Shown here: piece after piece, positions 49,281-61,418 of the stretch
Layout: each line of letters starts with the position of its first letter
How positions within the stretch are numbered: the first letter of the stretch is position 1
Source of the DNA: Lethocerus indicus
Lineage: Eukaryota; Arthropoda; Insecta; Hemiptera; Belostomatidae
Length of the DNA: 64,000 bases
Reading direction: 5' to 3'
Assembly (NCBI GenBank): GCA_019843655.1
Contig: JACDQD010000006.1
Location: 14,030,246-14,094,245 of the forward strand
Position numbers and translations under genes: made by a program
The notes under the pieces: generated by a model
The model's input: only the letters and a program-made list of their open reading frames with translations
What the model was told of the DNA's origin: nothing
The model's database searches: none

Positions 49281-52119
49281 AAAAGTAAAATTTAGATTTC
49301 TAATTACTTGATTCTGATGTTAATAACAACTTCTAGACTAATTCTGATTAGCCTATTGGATTTTACGAGCTCCACTAATCTATATTTTAATTTTGTAATT
49401 AAACGAAAACGCGGACTGCTACACAGTGGGGCAAGCGGCAGAAGTGGGGTGTGCAAAATCTGAAAATGAAGGGTCGGATCTGGGCGTTAGCACTATTAGC
49501 ATTGTAAACACAGGTGTCTGGCGCAATGAAAATAAACATTCCTTCCCGAAACATTCGATGATCATTTAGAACTTCCCAGATAACCTCTTTTTCAGTGCCA
49601 TTTATCAAATGAATTAGGAGGTGAATTTATCTACCGACGATCGATTCCCCCAATTATCCAGCAATCTATTTACACCTAGATCGAGAAAGTAAATTTATTG
49701 AAATGAAAATGTTAGTTTTCATTTGAAAGCAGTGAAAAACACTGGCCTATTTTCCGAACCACTTCAGAAAAAATTCAACAATATAGGATTTCAGTACACC
49801 CTAGATGTACCGATTCCACTAAATTTAGATAAGCGAAAGTGCGTGGTGCTATAAAAAATTTATGATTTTATGATGTCAGTATTATGCTCCTGATATTTTC
49901 AATGTTTGTCGCACAGAGATAGCATTGTATAGAAAGCTGTGGCCGGTTTTCGTACGAATGGAACATAAATGGAGAGATGTAACAGATGTCTGACGGTGGG
50001 AATTTTAATGATGTCGAGAATATAACCATGTTTACAGTAAATTGAAGGAGAAATAGTCGACACACGGGCGGGGCCCTTAAAAGTTACTTTAAATAAGAAC
50101 GACCCGGAATAACGGCGTCATCAGTTTGTCGTGCAGTGGGAAATTCCTCGCAATGAAAACCCAAAAAAACTCGACACAACACATGATCGCACGATTATCT
50201 ACAGTGGCGGATTTACTTCTTTCATTTTTTCTCATCTGACCCACTGATAAGATCATTATCAAATATTAAACTCTCCGAATGATCATCAGGTTGTTCGGAT
50301 AAAATGTACTTCCCACTCGGGTTCCGAAGGAAGTTTCCGCCCCGAGGAGTGATATTGGTCGGATTGTTATTGGCATATCCTTAGTTATTTTTTGGCAAAT
50401 AATAAATTATAATTACATTTCTAAACAGATTAATGAAATATTTTGCTGGCCGGATTCATGTTTGTCTATATCGTACGATCCAATTTAGTAAGTTTATAAA
50501 CATCGCGTCGAAAGTAAATTAGTTTTGAGAGCGGACAGACTTTTGCTTCCCCTAAATCAACCCTTTGTGCCACTGTGTGCTACTGGGTTTCGAGCTGGGT
50601 CGACGCGTAATGAGGCCGGATATGAATTGCTGAATTTATTTTACGTTCGATTAAAATAAAATTCGTTTGTAATTTAAACAACCCTTCTTGTTTTACTTCC
50701 TTCGGTTAATTGTGATAACATATACGTGTCTGTCATTTCATTTTTGACCTTGTTCTTTGAAATGTCTTTCGTCATACATAATGCGGGGTTTTAGTGATAT
50801 AAGAATTTAAAAAATAAGGAAAAGGCAAAAGCTAAGATTCATTTCAACATGGCACGGACTCATTTAATAAGTGCGATAATTTGATGTGAGTAGCTAATTG
50901 CCACAATTCCCCAGTCGGTATCTGGCCCTTATTTTATAGTCGGTACTGTCGGCCTAGCACCTGCAACATTAGCCGCATACGGATATTCAAATATTAAATA
51001 AACGTTGTTCCCCTTTCTGTTCCGGCGGGTCTTAAACCGCGGCCGAGAGGGGGCGCGGCCACTGTGCCTAATGTCCCGAATGAGATATTCATTGGGGGCC
51101 TCCCCCCGGAGGTTCATCTCGCTTCAATGGAGTTCTTACACTAACAGGAGAACACAGAGGATCCTGATGAATCGGCTAATCGGTAGGTAAATAAATTTTG
51201 GGGTCAACCTGTCACACAAGCAAACCTGATTCCTACCTAAATTTATAATAATAATTCTGATCATTACTTATTATACAGGATAGAAGAGGCTGTGGTATAT
51301 TTTTCGCATTAATAATTACTCTAAAACTGATTTAAAGGCAGAAACTAGTTAACCGAATTTTTAAAATAAATTATTACAATAATTTACGTTTTATGTTGTG
51401 CTTTTTAATTTACTTTTATAATTACTATAATAACTACAATAAATTTATTCTAATGAGAGCGTTTGTAAACCTTCAGTGACACAAAATCCAGTTGCAATGA
51501 GGCATTATTGCGACTGGAAGAGAAATAGAAACAGTTAAAACGATATAGTTACAATCTGGAACTATAGATCTCCAAGGGGAATGAGGTATGCGACAGCCAA
51601 AGGGGAAACGTCCCGAAATCCGGATCTGATACAAGTTTACATTTAAACCTTTTCTGGTTTTATCGCGGAAAGCTCCGTAGCCGGCTGACAAGGATTTATT
51701 GCCGGGGCGGCCGAAAATTCTGAAAAAAATAGGGTGAGGGCTACAAAATATAAGAAAACGTTTGAATGACCCGGGATGATGGAAATTATTGAGGGCTGGG
51801 AATTACTAAAGTGTCAGAAGAATAAAGGGTTGGAGAGCAGGCCTGTTATTATGAGGTAAGGGAGGGATACGGAGTTTTTGGAGACCGTACTATATTGAGC
51901 CCCTGATCGGTGCTAATTTATTACTGATTAATCTGCCGAGCTGGGCCGATCAAATTGGCCGATGAATTGACAAAAGTAGAAGGAATAATAATTCAGCGCG
52001 AAATGTCTTGAAGAAACGAGGGTAAAAAGCCAGTCAATAAAGATCTGACAAGAAAATATATAACTGGAATTTTTTCGCTTCATTATTGTTATACAGTTTT
52101 GCTGTTTATAGAGCTAAAA
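49281..52119. other. Non-coding DNA, no gene seen
   Basis: Mixed or CpG-rich patches lie at about 50080-50370, 50910-51200 and 51560-51960. The rest is AT-rich spacer. No gene, RNA or family member is seen. Confidence 0.45.
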
Positions 52120-52458
52120 CTAGAATACAGTATATTTCGTGTGTTTCTGTCTCCTCTCGTTGGTTTGGTGTTTTGCTAGACCGATTTCGGCTGCTCGCCA
52201 TCTTCAGTAGCGGTGTTAGTCACTTTTGGCACTTTGGGTGTTTTTTGGGCATCCTCACTGCACTGTCACGTGTTTTGTAAAGCGCTATATGTAAGGCGCT
52301 AATACTAAAATGTAAGACAGACCTTTGTTGCGGGCTAGTATTAGATGCGGCGTACCATTGAAACTAGTGCATTAAACTGAATGCAGTACGCGTTTTAATT
52401 TAAGCACAGTACAAGTGATAGTGACAGTGCAGTGAGGATGCCCAAAAAACATCCAAAG
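52120..52458. mobile_element. Foldback element, copy L, right-truncated
   Basis: The tip TAGAATAC is joined straight to AGTATATTTCGTGTG, as if the DNA between the two GAATAC motifs of the arm (about 33 bp apart) had been deleted. The left arm and core (GGCGCTAATACTAAAATG, GGCGTACCATTGAAACTAGT) are otherwise intact. The right arm runs from CACAGTACAAGTGATAGTGA to CCCAAAAAACATCCAAAG and then stops, so about 100 bp of the right arm are missing. Confidence 0.85.
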
Positions 52459-55217
52459 AATCAAATCTTTATATGTTTTTATCAAATTTCTAATATATGA
52501 ACAGACCACTGATACATCATTGCTGCTCATACGTGATAAATGCAATTAGCTTCTGACTGAGATACATGCGAAATGCTTTGATACATTAATATCGCTTAAT
52601 CTTAATTACAGAAAGGATGACGAAGGTCCGTAATTTGCCGTCGTAGTGAGCAAAAACTCCCTTTGGAATTCCCAGAGCTAGGAGGGATCTCATCAATTTA
52701 AATTATATCCAAAGGGGATTACTTGCGAACTAATTCAATAATAATTAGTCCTTATTATTCTAATGGAAAATTTCCTTCTGATTCTACAATATAATCTGCG
52801 TATTAATTAGGTCAATATGTCTAATTAAGAAATGGGTCATGATTCGTTGGACATTTGCTTTCGTTAAGACGGTTTATGTAATATGATTATTGACCGAGAA
52901 CATAATTTGGTAGGAAATGATGTGGTCACTGGCTGTTACTTAATAGGGGTAATTTGGCATCTTAGACCGTACCCATTATACTGCCGGTGAGTGACGAGAT
53001 ATGTAAGAAATAATTTTTATAATTTATTTATAAAGCGGCACCCTAACAAATTACAACGGAAATAAAATCAATAGGTTATTAAAACTATACGGGGATTCGC
53101 TCAGGCTTCTTGTCACCTCAATACTATAACCAGGTGGAAGGCGTCGTGCTGATGTAACGTGTTACAGCTGTTAGGGGGTTTTGCGGTTAATTTATATGAC
53201 TTGGGGCCTGTCACGTTTGTTCCCAGTTTAAACGGAGCATTCTCCGTCAGTGTCTATCATTACAGACATTGAGCTACGGTAAGCTATTTTGTAATTATAG
53301 GTTTATTACGATTGAAACCGGTTAAATATGCAAACGTTCCTGGAGGTACAGACGGTCTCAATTGTTTCCGGTTCGACGATGCCATTCGTAGATTAACAAC
53401 GAGTACAGCTGTCAGTTGTTTACGATCGACCGCGAGCGCAGGACGGGGGAATCGGGAGAAACGAGTATTTCAGAAAGAATAACAGCCACAATTATGTAAT
53501 AAAATGTAATGTCTCAATTGGTTGATCCGACACCGGGTTTATTTGAGGTTAATAAAGTCGGGTAAATCCAATTTCGCCCTAATAACTGTCATCATTATTT
53601 CAGCGTCCCTCCCTCAATACAGGAAATACGGGACCGAATATTTTAACCACAATTCGCTCGAAGATTTCAAGACCGGCCCAATCGAAATCCGCCGAATAAT
53701 ATCTAAATTGGAGCGGAATACTCATTTCAATTTTAACACAACATTTGGTTTTTTTTTATTACAACAAAAAACCAATTATATAAGCCTAATATACCGTGTA
53801 ATCGTGAATGGTATTCAGTTTGAAAGATTCGAAAACTTAGTATTTAGTTTTAAAAATATAATATTTGTTAAACGCCTTATTTATATTATGGAGTGTTACG
53901 AAAAGGTACTACGGAATAATAGGTAATATTAAACTCGGGTTATATTTCTCGCAATTTTGTAACATCATAGCAAGGTGATTTAAAGTTACTCCTATAGTCG
54001 CTGCAACTAGAAGTAATGCGAAAGCAGATAAAAAGGGGAGAACTTTATCCCTTTAAAAGCCAGTGGTTTAATCACAGCTACGTTTCAAGCCAATCTTGCC
54101 TTTAATAATCCGAAAAAATAATATGATGCTATTTCTTCCGTTGGATAATATTACTTTAGATGTGAGTGATCAATTTCGATGAGTAAATACCCTTGAGTGA
54201 CGTACTATAGGTGTTTATTATAATTAGTTTAATTATAGTTTATAGGTATTTATAATAATTTGGTGTGAAGCTGAAAACGGAGTAAAATAAGACAAAAGGA
54301 TTGTTAGGATTATTCTCGGGGTTCATCTACAATAGGGGATTTACAGCAGGAGTATCGTAAATAAGGCCGGAGTCGATAAATGATATAACGTCGGACTGGA
54401 ATGGGAATAAATGGTCGTGCCGAAACAGAAAAAAATGTATTGACTTTGCTGATTAGGAAGCGAACCGCTTGTTAAATATTCTTTCTTTGCATTTAATCAC
54501 TTATACGAAAATCGGGGCACAGTTCCAAGGGACAACCCGGTTTAATACCCGATACGCTGACGTGCTCCAATACCCATCGCTGTATTTATTTTGTTATCGT
54601 CTGGGATTTCATTTAAATAATATCTGACCCAGAATATTACAACGCACAATTTATTTCCGCCGTTGGTTTAGTCAAATTACTGTATTTATAAGGCCACCGG
54701 CTCAGTTTGAAAAGCTTTGTTTATTCATCATTTATAGTCAAAATATTGAAGATGTGTACGAGTGTACGAAACAACCAGGGGCCCAGAGTGCGATGCTCCC
54801 AGCCGTAAGACTATACGTTATGACATTAATAAGTTAACACTGAATTATCCTTTTTTTCAGTTGTCGTAATGGAATAATTCCTCACGATGAAAAATGACAA
54901 CGTTGGGAGAAAATTATTTTCAGTTCGAGTTTTCCATTTAATCATTGTATAATGATGTGATATACGCTCTTTCCAGAAACATGAAACTAGAACGTTATCA
55001 AATTAAACAGGAACGGTCTTGGTAGAGTACCACGCGGCGAAACAATAGGACCCATTTTATTACTTTTTCTTTACAATTTCGTTTCTCCCAACCAAAACGT
55101 TCCTCCTTTAACGTTCCTAATCTAGGTCAGATGTGTTCACCATTTCGTTCACTGTAAGAATGAAGATTCGTACAGGATATACAAGAATAAATGTATTAAC
55201 CACAATGACATTTTAAT

Positions 55218-55219
<2 letters not shown>
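52459..55219. other. Non-coding DNA, no gene seen
   Basis: Mixed patches lie at about 53080-53740 and 54350-54800. A 134-codon stop-free frame at 53522-53926 starts at TTG, has no motif I recognise and is judged chance. The rest is AT-rich spacer. Confidence 0.45.

Positions 55220-55268
<49 letters not shown>
55220..55268. repeat. (TA)n microsatellite, 49 bp
   Basis: Uninterrupted TA run, 176 bp upstream of a second TA run. Confidence 0.97.
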
Positions 55269-55272
<4 letters not shown>

Positions 55273-55440
55273 CCTTATATATCATATATAATCACCTAGG
55301 ATACAATAATGAGCTATATTTCTTAACGTATGAAAGTAAAACTTCACTGAAATAATAGAGTCGTGCAATTCGTGGATATGAAACTTCTACTACAGAATAG
55401 CAGTAGCTCGCTATAATGTAGGCAAATTTAAATATTATAA

Positions 55441-55443
<3 letters not shown>

Positions 55444-55487
<44 letters not shown>

Positions 55488-55488
55488 G
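55444..55488. repeat. (TA)n microsatellite, 45 bp
   Basis: Uninterrupted TA run ending in CGCGATC. It pairs with the TA run at 55220-55268. Confidence 0.97.
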
Positions 55489-56688
55489 CGATCAGTAGCA
55501 AAATAGCAGCTGGGGTAGGTTAATTGTACCGAAGTCATGAGCAGAGAAAGGTTTTCGTCCTTTGAGAGCTTCGTATAATTTGGCCCGTAAATTGGGACTA
55601 AATGCGTGCCAGTGACGCAGTAGGATTTTCGAACAAAATTCATTTCCATTAGGAAATATCAGGGCCGATAATACACGAACAGCTATAGAAAAGGAGTGTA
55701 ATTAATGTAAGTAATGTTACACTTAGTTTGGGGAAAAAAGCCCTTCCGAATTATTCGAGCATTTTCACCCTATTAATTCGGTTTCGAAACGCCTCCCCCC
55801 CTTATCATCTCCTGTATTTACGATTCTTTTATCTTTCATCTTCGGGCTCAGAATGAATATATTTCCTACTATCTCTCTCTTCTCTCTCGCTAATGCAAGC
55901 GACTGGACTTTATTAATACGTCCGTTATCAGTACCTCGTACATTCTATGTACGTATCTGGATGGAAATTATAAGACCGCTTAATAGCCAATATTCAAATC
56001 AAGAGTTTAAAAGTTCAAATTGGAGCCAGTTTCGTGTATAAGTCCTTACTTACATGCGGAATTTTGAACAGTGATTGTTTTCGAAATTTCGATTTTAGTG
56101 AAAACTTTAAGAACGAAGTAATTTGTTTCAGTTACGTTCTTGAATTCACGAACAATCAAGGCAAGTTGTATCATGAAATAATTATTTCAGTTTGACAGAA
56201 ATATATCTTACATGGAGCAGTTTCATTTTCTAGGTTGAATTAGATTATTAACATTATTACTTTCCTTATATGAAATACTGTCACTGTGGACATTGCTTTG
56301 TCTGTTGGCGGCAAGCTTCTTCCTCAAATTATAAATATTTTAACGTTATCCGATGGGAAGGCAAGAAGTCATCTTATAATAATTCATTCCTTTAATGGCC
56401 CTAGGAGTGCCTGTGGTGCTACACCAGTCACATAGATGATTAAACGACTGATTTTCCCGGACTGAAGATTCCACAGTATCAATTAATTATACTCCCCGAG
56501 GGCTGCGCTTTGTTTAAATAGCAGTTATTCATCGGCATTGTCGAAGATAGGCACTGTGAATTTTGTTATAATTTTTTGAATATATCATTTATTATACATT
56601 TTTCGAAGAAACTACATGGCCAGGTCAGTTTTTTCAATAGAATTCTATTAATAAGAAACGACTATTTACAATTAGACTAGTTTAGAAT
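55489..56688. other. Non-coding AT-rich DNA
   Basis: Nothing recognisable beyond a slightly richer patch at 55740-56000. Confidence 0.45.
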
Positions 56689-57163
56689 ACCCGTTTTATT
56701 TTTTTTTTATTTCCACACCACCCTCAGGGGGGCGCTAGTTTATCGGTGGAAGTGGACCCAACGAACCTTAGTTAAGTACATTTCCGCACCACACTCAAGG
56801 GGGCGCTAGTTTATCGGTGCAAGTGTACCCAACGAACTTTAGTTAAGTACATTTCCGCACCACCCTGAAGGGGGCGCTAGTTTATCGGTGGAAGTGGACC
56901 CAACGAACTTTAGTTAAGTACATTTCCGCACCACCCTGAAGGGGGCGCTAGTTTATCGGTGCAAGTGTACCCAACGAACTTTAGTTAAGTACATTTCCGC
57001 ACCACCCTGAAGGGGGCGCTAGTTTATCGGTGGAAGTGGACCCAACGAACTTTAGTTAAGTACATTTCCGCACCACCCTCAGGAGGCGCTAGTTTATCGG
57101 TGCAAGTGCATCGGACGAACTTCAGTTAAGTACATTTCCGAACCACCCTCAGGAGGCGCTAAT
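56689..57163 (-). repeat. 71-bp minisatellite, seven units, fused to a foldback tip (array M)
   Basis: Seven units, marked by GCGCTA(G) at 56732, 56803, 56874, 56945, 57016, 57086 and 57156, have a period of 70-71 bp. On the minus strand they are the same monomer as array I. GGTGGAAGTGGACCC and GGTGCAAGTGTACCC alternate strictly over the first five full units, and the sixth keeps the second form with changes. At the left edge AGTTTAGAATACCCGTTTTA, the foldback tip, is joined through a T run to the first unit. On the minus strand the order is therefore array, A run, tip, with the right arm missing. Confidence 0.95.
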
Positions 57164-58177
57164 GTTTTATTTGATATATTGGAACAAAGGTTAATGAACG
57201 TAGACTCCAGTTGATGATTAATATATAATATCTAACTAAATCTATAAAGTAAATAAATATATATTTGTCATATTAAAATGCAGAATCATTCTACGATGCA
57301 ACAGAATACTACTAGAGTTTTAAGAGAGTTCTCAACAAGCAAGAGGCTACTGAAAATTGCTCCTGTAATGGCATTCCTTTTCATCCATTCAAAATAAATT
57401 CCCCCTCACTTTACCCATATTGGTATTGATTAATATTATTCCGTTTAATCTCTAACAAATAAATTGTATACACAACTGTATATCTGACTAAGTAGGACAA
57501 AATAGGTACTGCCTTGTAAGGTGTATAGAACAAGAAAGGGAATAGATACGGAATTATAGTTAAAACGAGGTTATTAGCAGCATAACGTCCGCTTAATTAT
57601 TGACAGCATTTTTCAATTAATTTTAACATGCCGACCAGGACCACTGGTTATTGTACTACTTAATTGGAAGTCATTTAGTAGGTTTCAATGTAAAGGGAAG
57701 GAGCCGGAGCGATTGAATAAATAAAGGGCCCGTAAATGCAGGGTCGTTGAGGACGGAGTAATGAGCATTATTTGAGAACCGCGTTTCTGCAGGGGATGCG
57801 TGTCGCCGGCAGACGAGTCGAGTGGCGGAAAGCCCTTTTTCAATATTCAGGACGCGGGGTCGGGTTTTCTCTCAATTTGAAAATTAGGGCGTCTCCAAAG
57901 AATTTGCCTATTAGCCGGCCGTCTCTATTCCCCGGCCCCTTCCAGTTATAGAGGGAATATTCCCGACGAAATTCGGGGGTCGATGGGCAAGATCGTATTA
58001 TATATACGGGAGTAGGTACATTTATTTTCCCAGGGGGTAATCGTATTTTTAACGGGGTTAATTCTGAGGAACGATATTGAAGTCTCAATTTTAAAGGCGG
58101 ATTAGGCGAATGGGCGTAAAGACTCGTCTTAATTCCGTGATTCGGCAGTGGGTAAAAGCTCGCAAGGGCGGAAGCGT

Positions 58178-58201
58178 GGGTGGAGGCGGGGGCGGGGGGG
58201 G
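58178..58201 (+). other. G-quadruplex motif
   Basis: G runs of 3, 5 and 8, with loops of 7 and 1 base. The run of 8 can supply two tracts. It lies inside a CpG-rich patch. Confidence 0.5.
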
Positions 58202-61200
58202 TGGTTGAATCGGAGACTTCCGGAATGTCACGTACACTCCAGGTACACCGGTTTCTTTGGCCCGCCTCATTCCGAATTCCCGTCCCGGCCGGCAGAGAAT
58301 GAACCCAATATTAAAGTAGAAATTCTTCATTCTTATTGAGAAGTCGGTGGCGAGGAGAGAAAAGCACGGAAAATCTGGCGCCGCTGGCGCGTAACAAAGG
58401 TACACTCATTTTAAAAATACGATACTCGGATTTTGGGAAAGGAACATACTCATTACGAGGCTTTCTATGTTCTTTCATGTTTCTAACTATGATTAGATTA
58501 GAAGCAAGCACGTGCTGCAGTATTTTGATAATTAGCGGAGGATTAATGTTTTTCGATTTGGGAGCTTTAACCAATAATATATAATATTAGTATTAATGAT
58601 TCAGTAGTATGGGTATAATAACACAATTATAATGGTAAAGCAAACATAATTACAGATGTGAATAGGGCTTTTATTCGATTGTATCGACAAATTACTTCCA
58701 GCAGTTGTTTTATGTGTTATTAAACGTTTATTGTATTGCAAGTTCCTTGCGAAGTTAAAAAAATACAAATTCATTGACAATAGCATTAAAACTTATTTGT
58801 AACATTACTTTTCCTAACATATTTTCATATGTTGAAGAATTTTACCGATAAATGGGTTGAAAGGGCAAAACTGAAATTCGAAACGTCGGATGTGGTTTAA
58901 TTAGAGCTCAACTGGATGAAAATGTCTCAGGGTGGGAACACGTGCAAGCGCAACACTTTACTCGGTCAGTGTCTTCCTGCGACCGTCAGCAACTTCGCCG
59001 TGCATAACGATCCACTGGGCTTACCGGCGACCACCCCTCCTCTCCGCTCCATTTAACCTAACCGCGGCGAAGCCCCCCCTATACACCAGTGTATACTAAT
59101 CACCAATATCATATCGCAGGCGCAACAAGCCAAATTTTGCAGGCCTGGAAGAAAAGATCCAAGAGTACACAATGCCCTCTATAAAATATGCATATATTGA
59201 GTCGGATACGGCTTGAGTAATACGTACAACATATATACTGAGTATACTAAACTAATGAGTAGTACATAAAAAATTATTGAGCTCAAATACACTTATTAGA
59301 TATTATTTACTTTGTTTCAGCTTCCCGTGTAAAATGCTGGTCTCAATACTTGATGCCCAAATATAATGAGAGCAGATTATACAAATTCCACATTTTTTAC
59401 AAATTTAAATGAGTTTTATGGTTGACTCCCCGTCATCTGATTATTCACACTCTAATTTAGTTATCATTATTATAGTACTTCATTTGATAAGTAACTGATT
59501 AATTTTCCATCTAAAGTTTATGCTGAAATACAAGTGACTACATATCGGGGTTTCGAAAAAAATATTAAATGAACTGCAATCTGAGCAAAGAAATGTAAGA
59601 ATAACGTCTTGTTAACCAAATTGAACTAGTTGATAGCTAATGTTTTGAATAAAAATGAGACGAAATAGGACAATAGAAGACTGAAAGTTAACGACAGCCG
59701 GGTAATCTCTTTATACGCTTTTGCATATTACGCAAGACAATTGTTTACGATGTAATATTTTTCGAGAGCGCAATTAAGCTCAGATATAGCGAGTGGGACA
59801 TCCCAAAGGTCAAAAGGGAAAATTATTTTAATACCGTCCTGTTTATAATTCATAAATTTTTTGTCCATAAAAAAACAGGACACCCAAATTAAAAATTCCC
59901 ATTTAATGGGGGGGGGGACGCTTTCAATATGAGGACGCCTAAAGAGAATTAATTATAATTAAAGAATTCTATTAATCTGCCACCCGGACGCTAATAAAAA
60001 ATATTATAAAATAATCCCAGGAGGAAATTCCTAACGAATGAAGTCCAGGTTTATTGAGGAAGAAAGAAGGGGATGAAAATCCTGAGATGTCCTCAAATGA
60101 GTCAAAACTCTTAGAGAAGGCTCATTATACTAATTTTAACAATTCTAAGGAACTAAAGTCGGATTAAAAGAAGATATTCAAACCAGAATGAATTGGATTG
60201 GGCAAAATTGAGACCGTCGTTTCGTGTAATACTAATTTCAGTCGGTAAACCGTAATTTTTGAGGGTATCAATACAGCACAGGTTAGTACTTATTAAGAAC
60301 AATCTTTTGTGGTGACACAGTTTGGGGAAACAATGATTAAATATATAAGACCTGCAGCCTCCTGTATTGATGAAGGAGTACACGAATCAAAAACTTTGTC
60401 AGAAGGGGTGGGTGGGGGTAGGTACATGGAATGTTCAAACTTTGGAAGGCGGAACAAAAAGCTGGGACAGGGGCCAGGGCCTTACGTTACACGCGCAATC
60501 ATTAACGTCTCTGCCAGTGACAAGTTTCCGTAATTATTCAATTTTTATAAAAAAAAATGTTTTTATTTTATGTTTTATAGTAAATTGTCATTAAAAACCA
60601 CAATTGCCAGGATGCAATAAAACAATTTTTAACCTAACATAAGAGAACACATTCCAGTGCCATTATTTACTTTTACAGTTCAGCACCTTTTTCCTCATTA
60701 TTAACCAATGCACTCTACTTAATATAAAAATCATAATAACCAAATATGAAAATACATCAACTTACATCATATTACTAACCAAATTTCTTCAAAATGTTTG
60801 TTCTGAATCAAGACATTTACTCTCACTGGTTGGGGTTTCATCCCCGTCTCTCCAAATATTGTCAGACCTACCTGAAACACGAATATTATTATTTCATTTC
60901 GCATTCATCTTTATGGGTCTGGAAGACTGGAAGTTTTTTTTTCAACAAGAAGCATGGGGTTATTATACTAATTAATTTCTTAGTAATTATTCATCACCAG
61001 TGTTTATAGAGCTATGGAAAAATATATTCAAGTGTAGACTGACAATGTAAGCGTATCAGTAATGAAAACTATGATAGGAATATTAGACGGCCACAAATGT
61101 TACATCCCGAATTCCCCATAGCGATTACTCGCTGGGCCTCGTTGGGTCTTCGGGCAAAACAGATATGCGAAAATTAAAAAAAAAACGCCGAAAGCTCCGT

Positions 61201-61395
61201 CACAACTTAGAAATGAAGTTAATAAAGATAAATTCAAGTTTGGCCCGGAAATTAACGCCATAAATTAGTTCGATGCCAGCGGTATTTTCATGTCGGACAA
61301 CCCCAACCGTAAATCGGATTTGAGTGAAAGAGAGTTGAAGTCGGCCGAAAAGGTACTATATTTTAAAATGGACGGTGATCAATTATGAAATGGTA

Positions 61396-61418
61396 GGGGA
61401 TTGGGAGGGGGCGGCGGG
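61396..61418 (+). other. G-quadruplex motif
   Basis: G runs of 4, 3, 5 and 3 are separated by loops of 3, 1 and 4 bases, inside a CpG-rich patch. Confidence 0.6.

Noticed and set aside
53522..53926. 134-codon stop-free frame, plus strand
   Set aside because: It opens at TTG rather than ATG and shows no recognisable domain. With about 62 percent AT, a stop is expected roughly every 15 codons, and about one frame of this length is expected by chance among the six frames of 64 kb.
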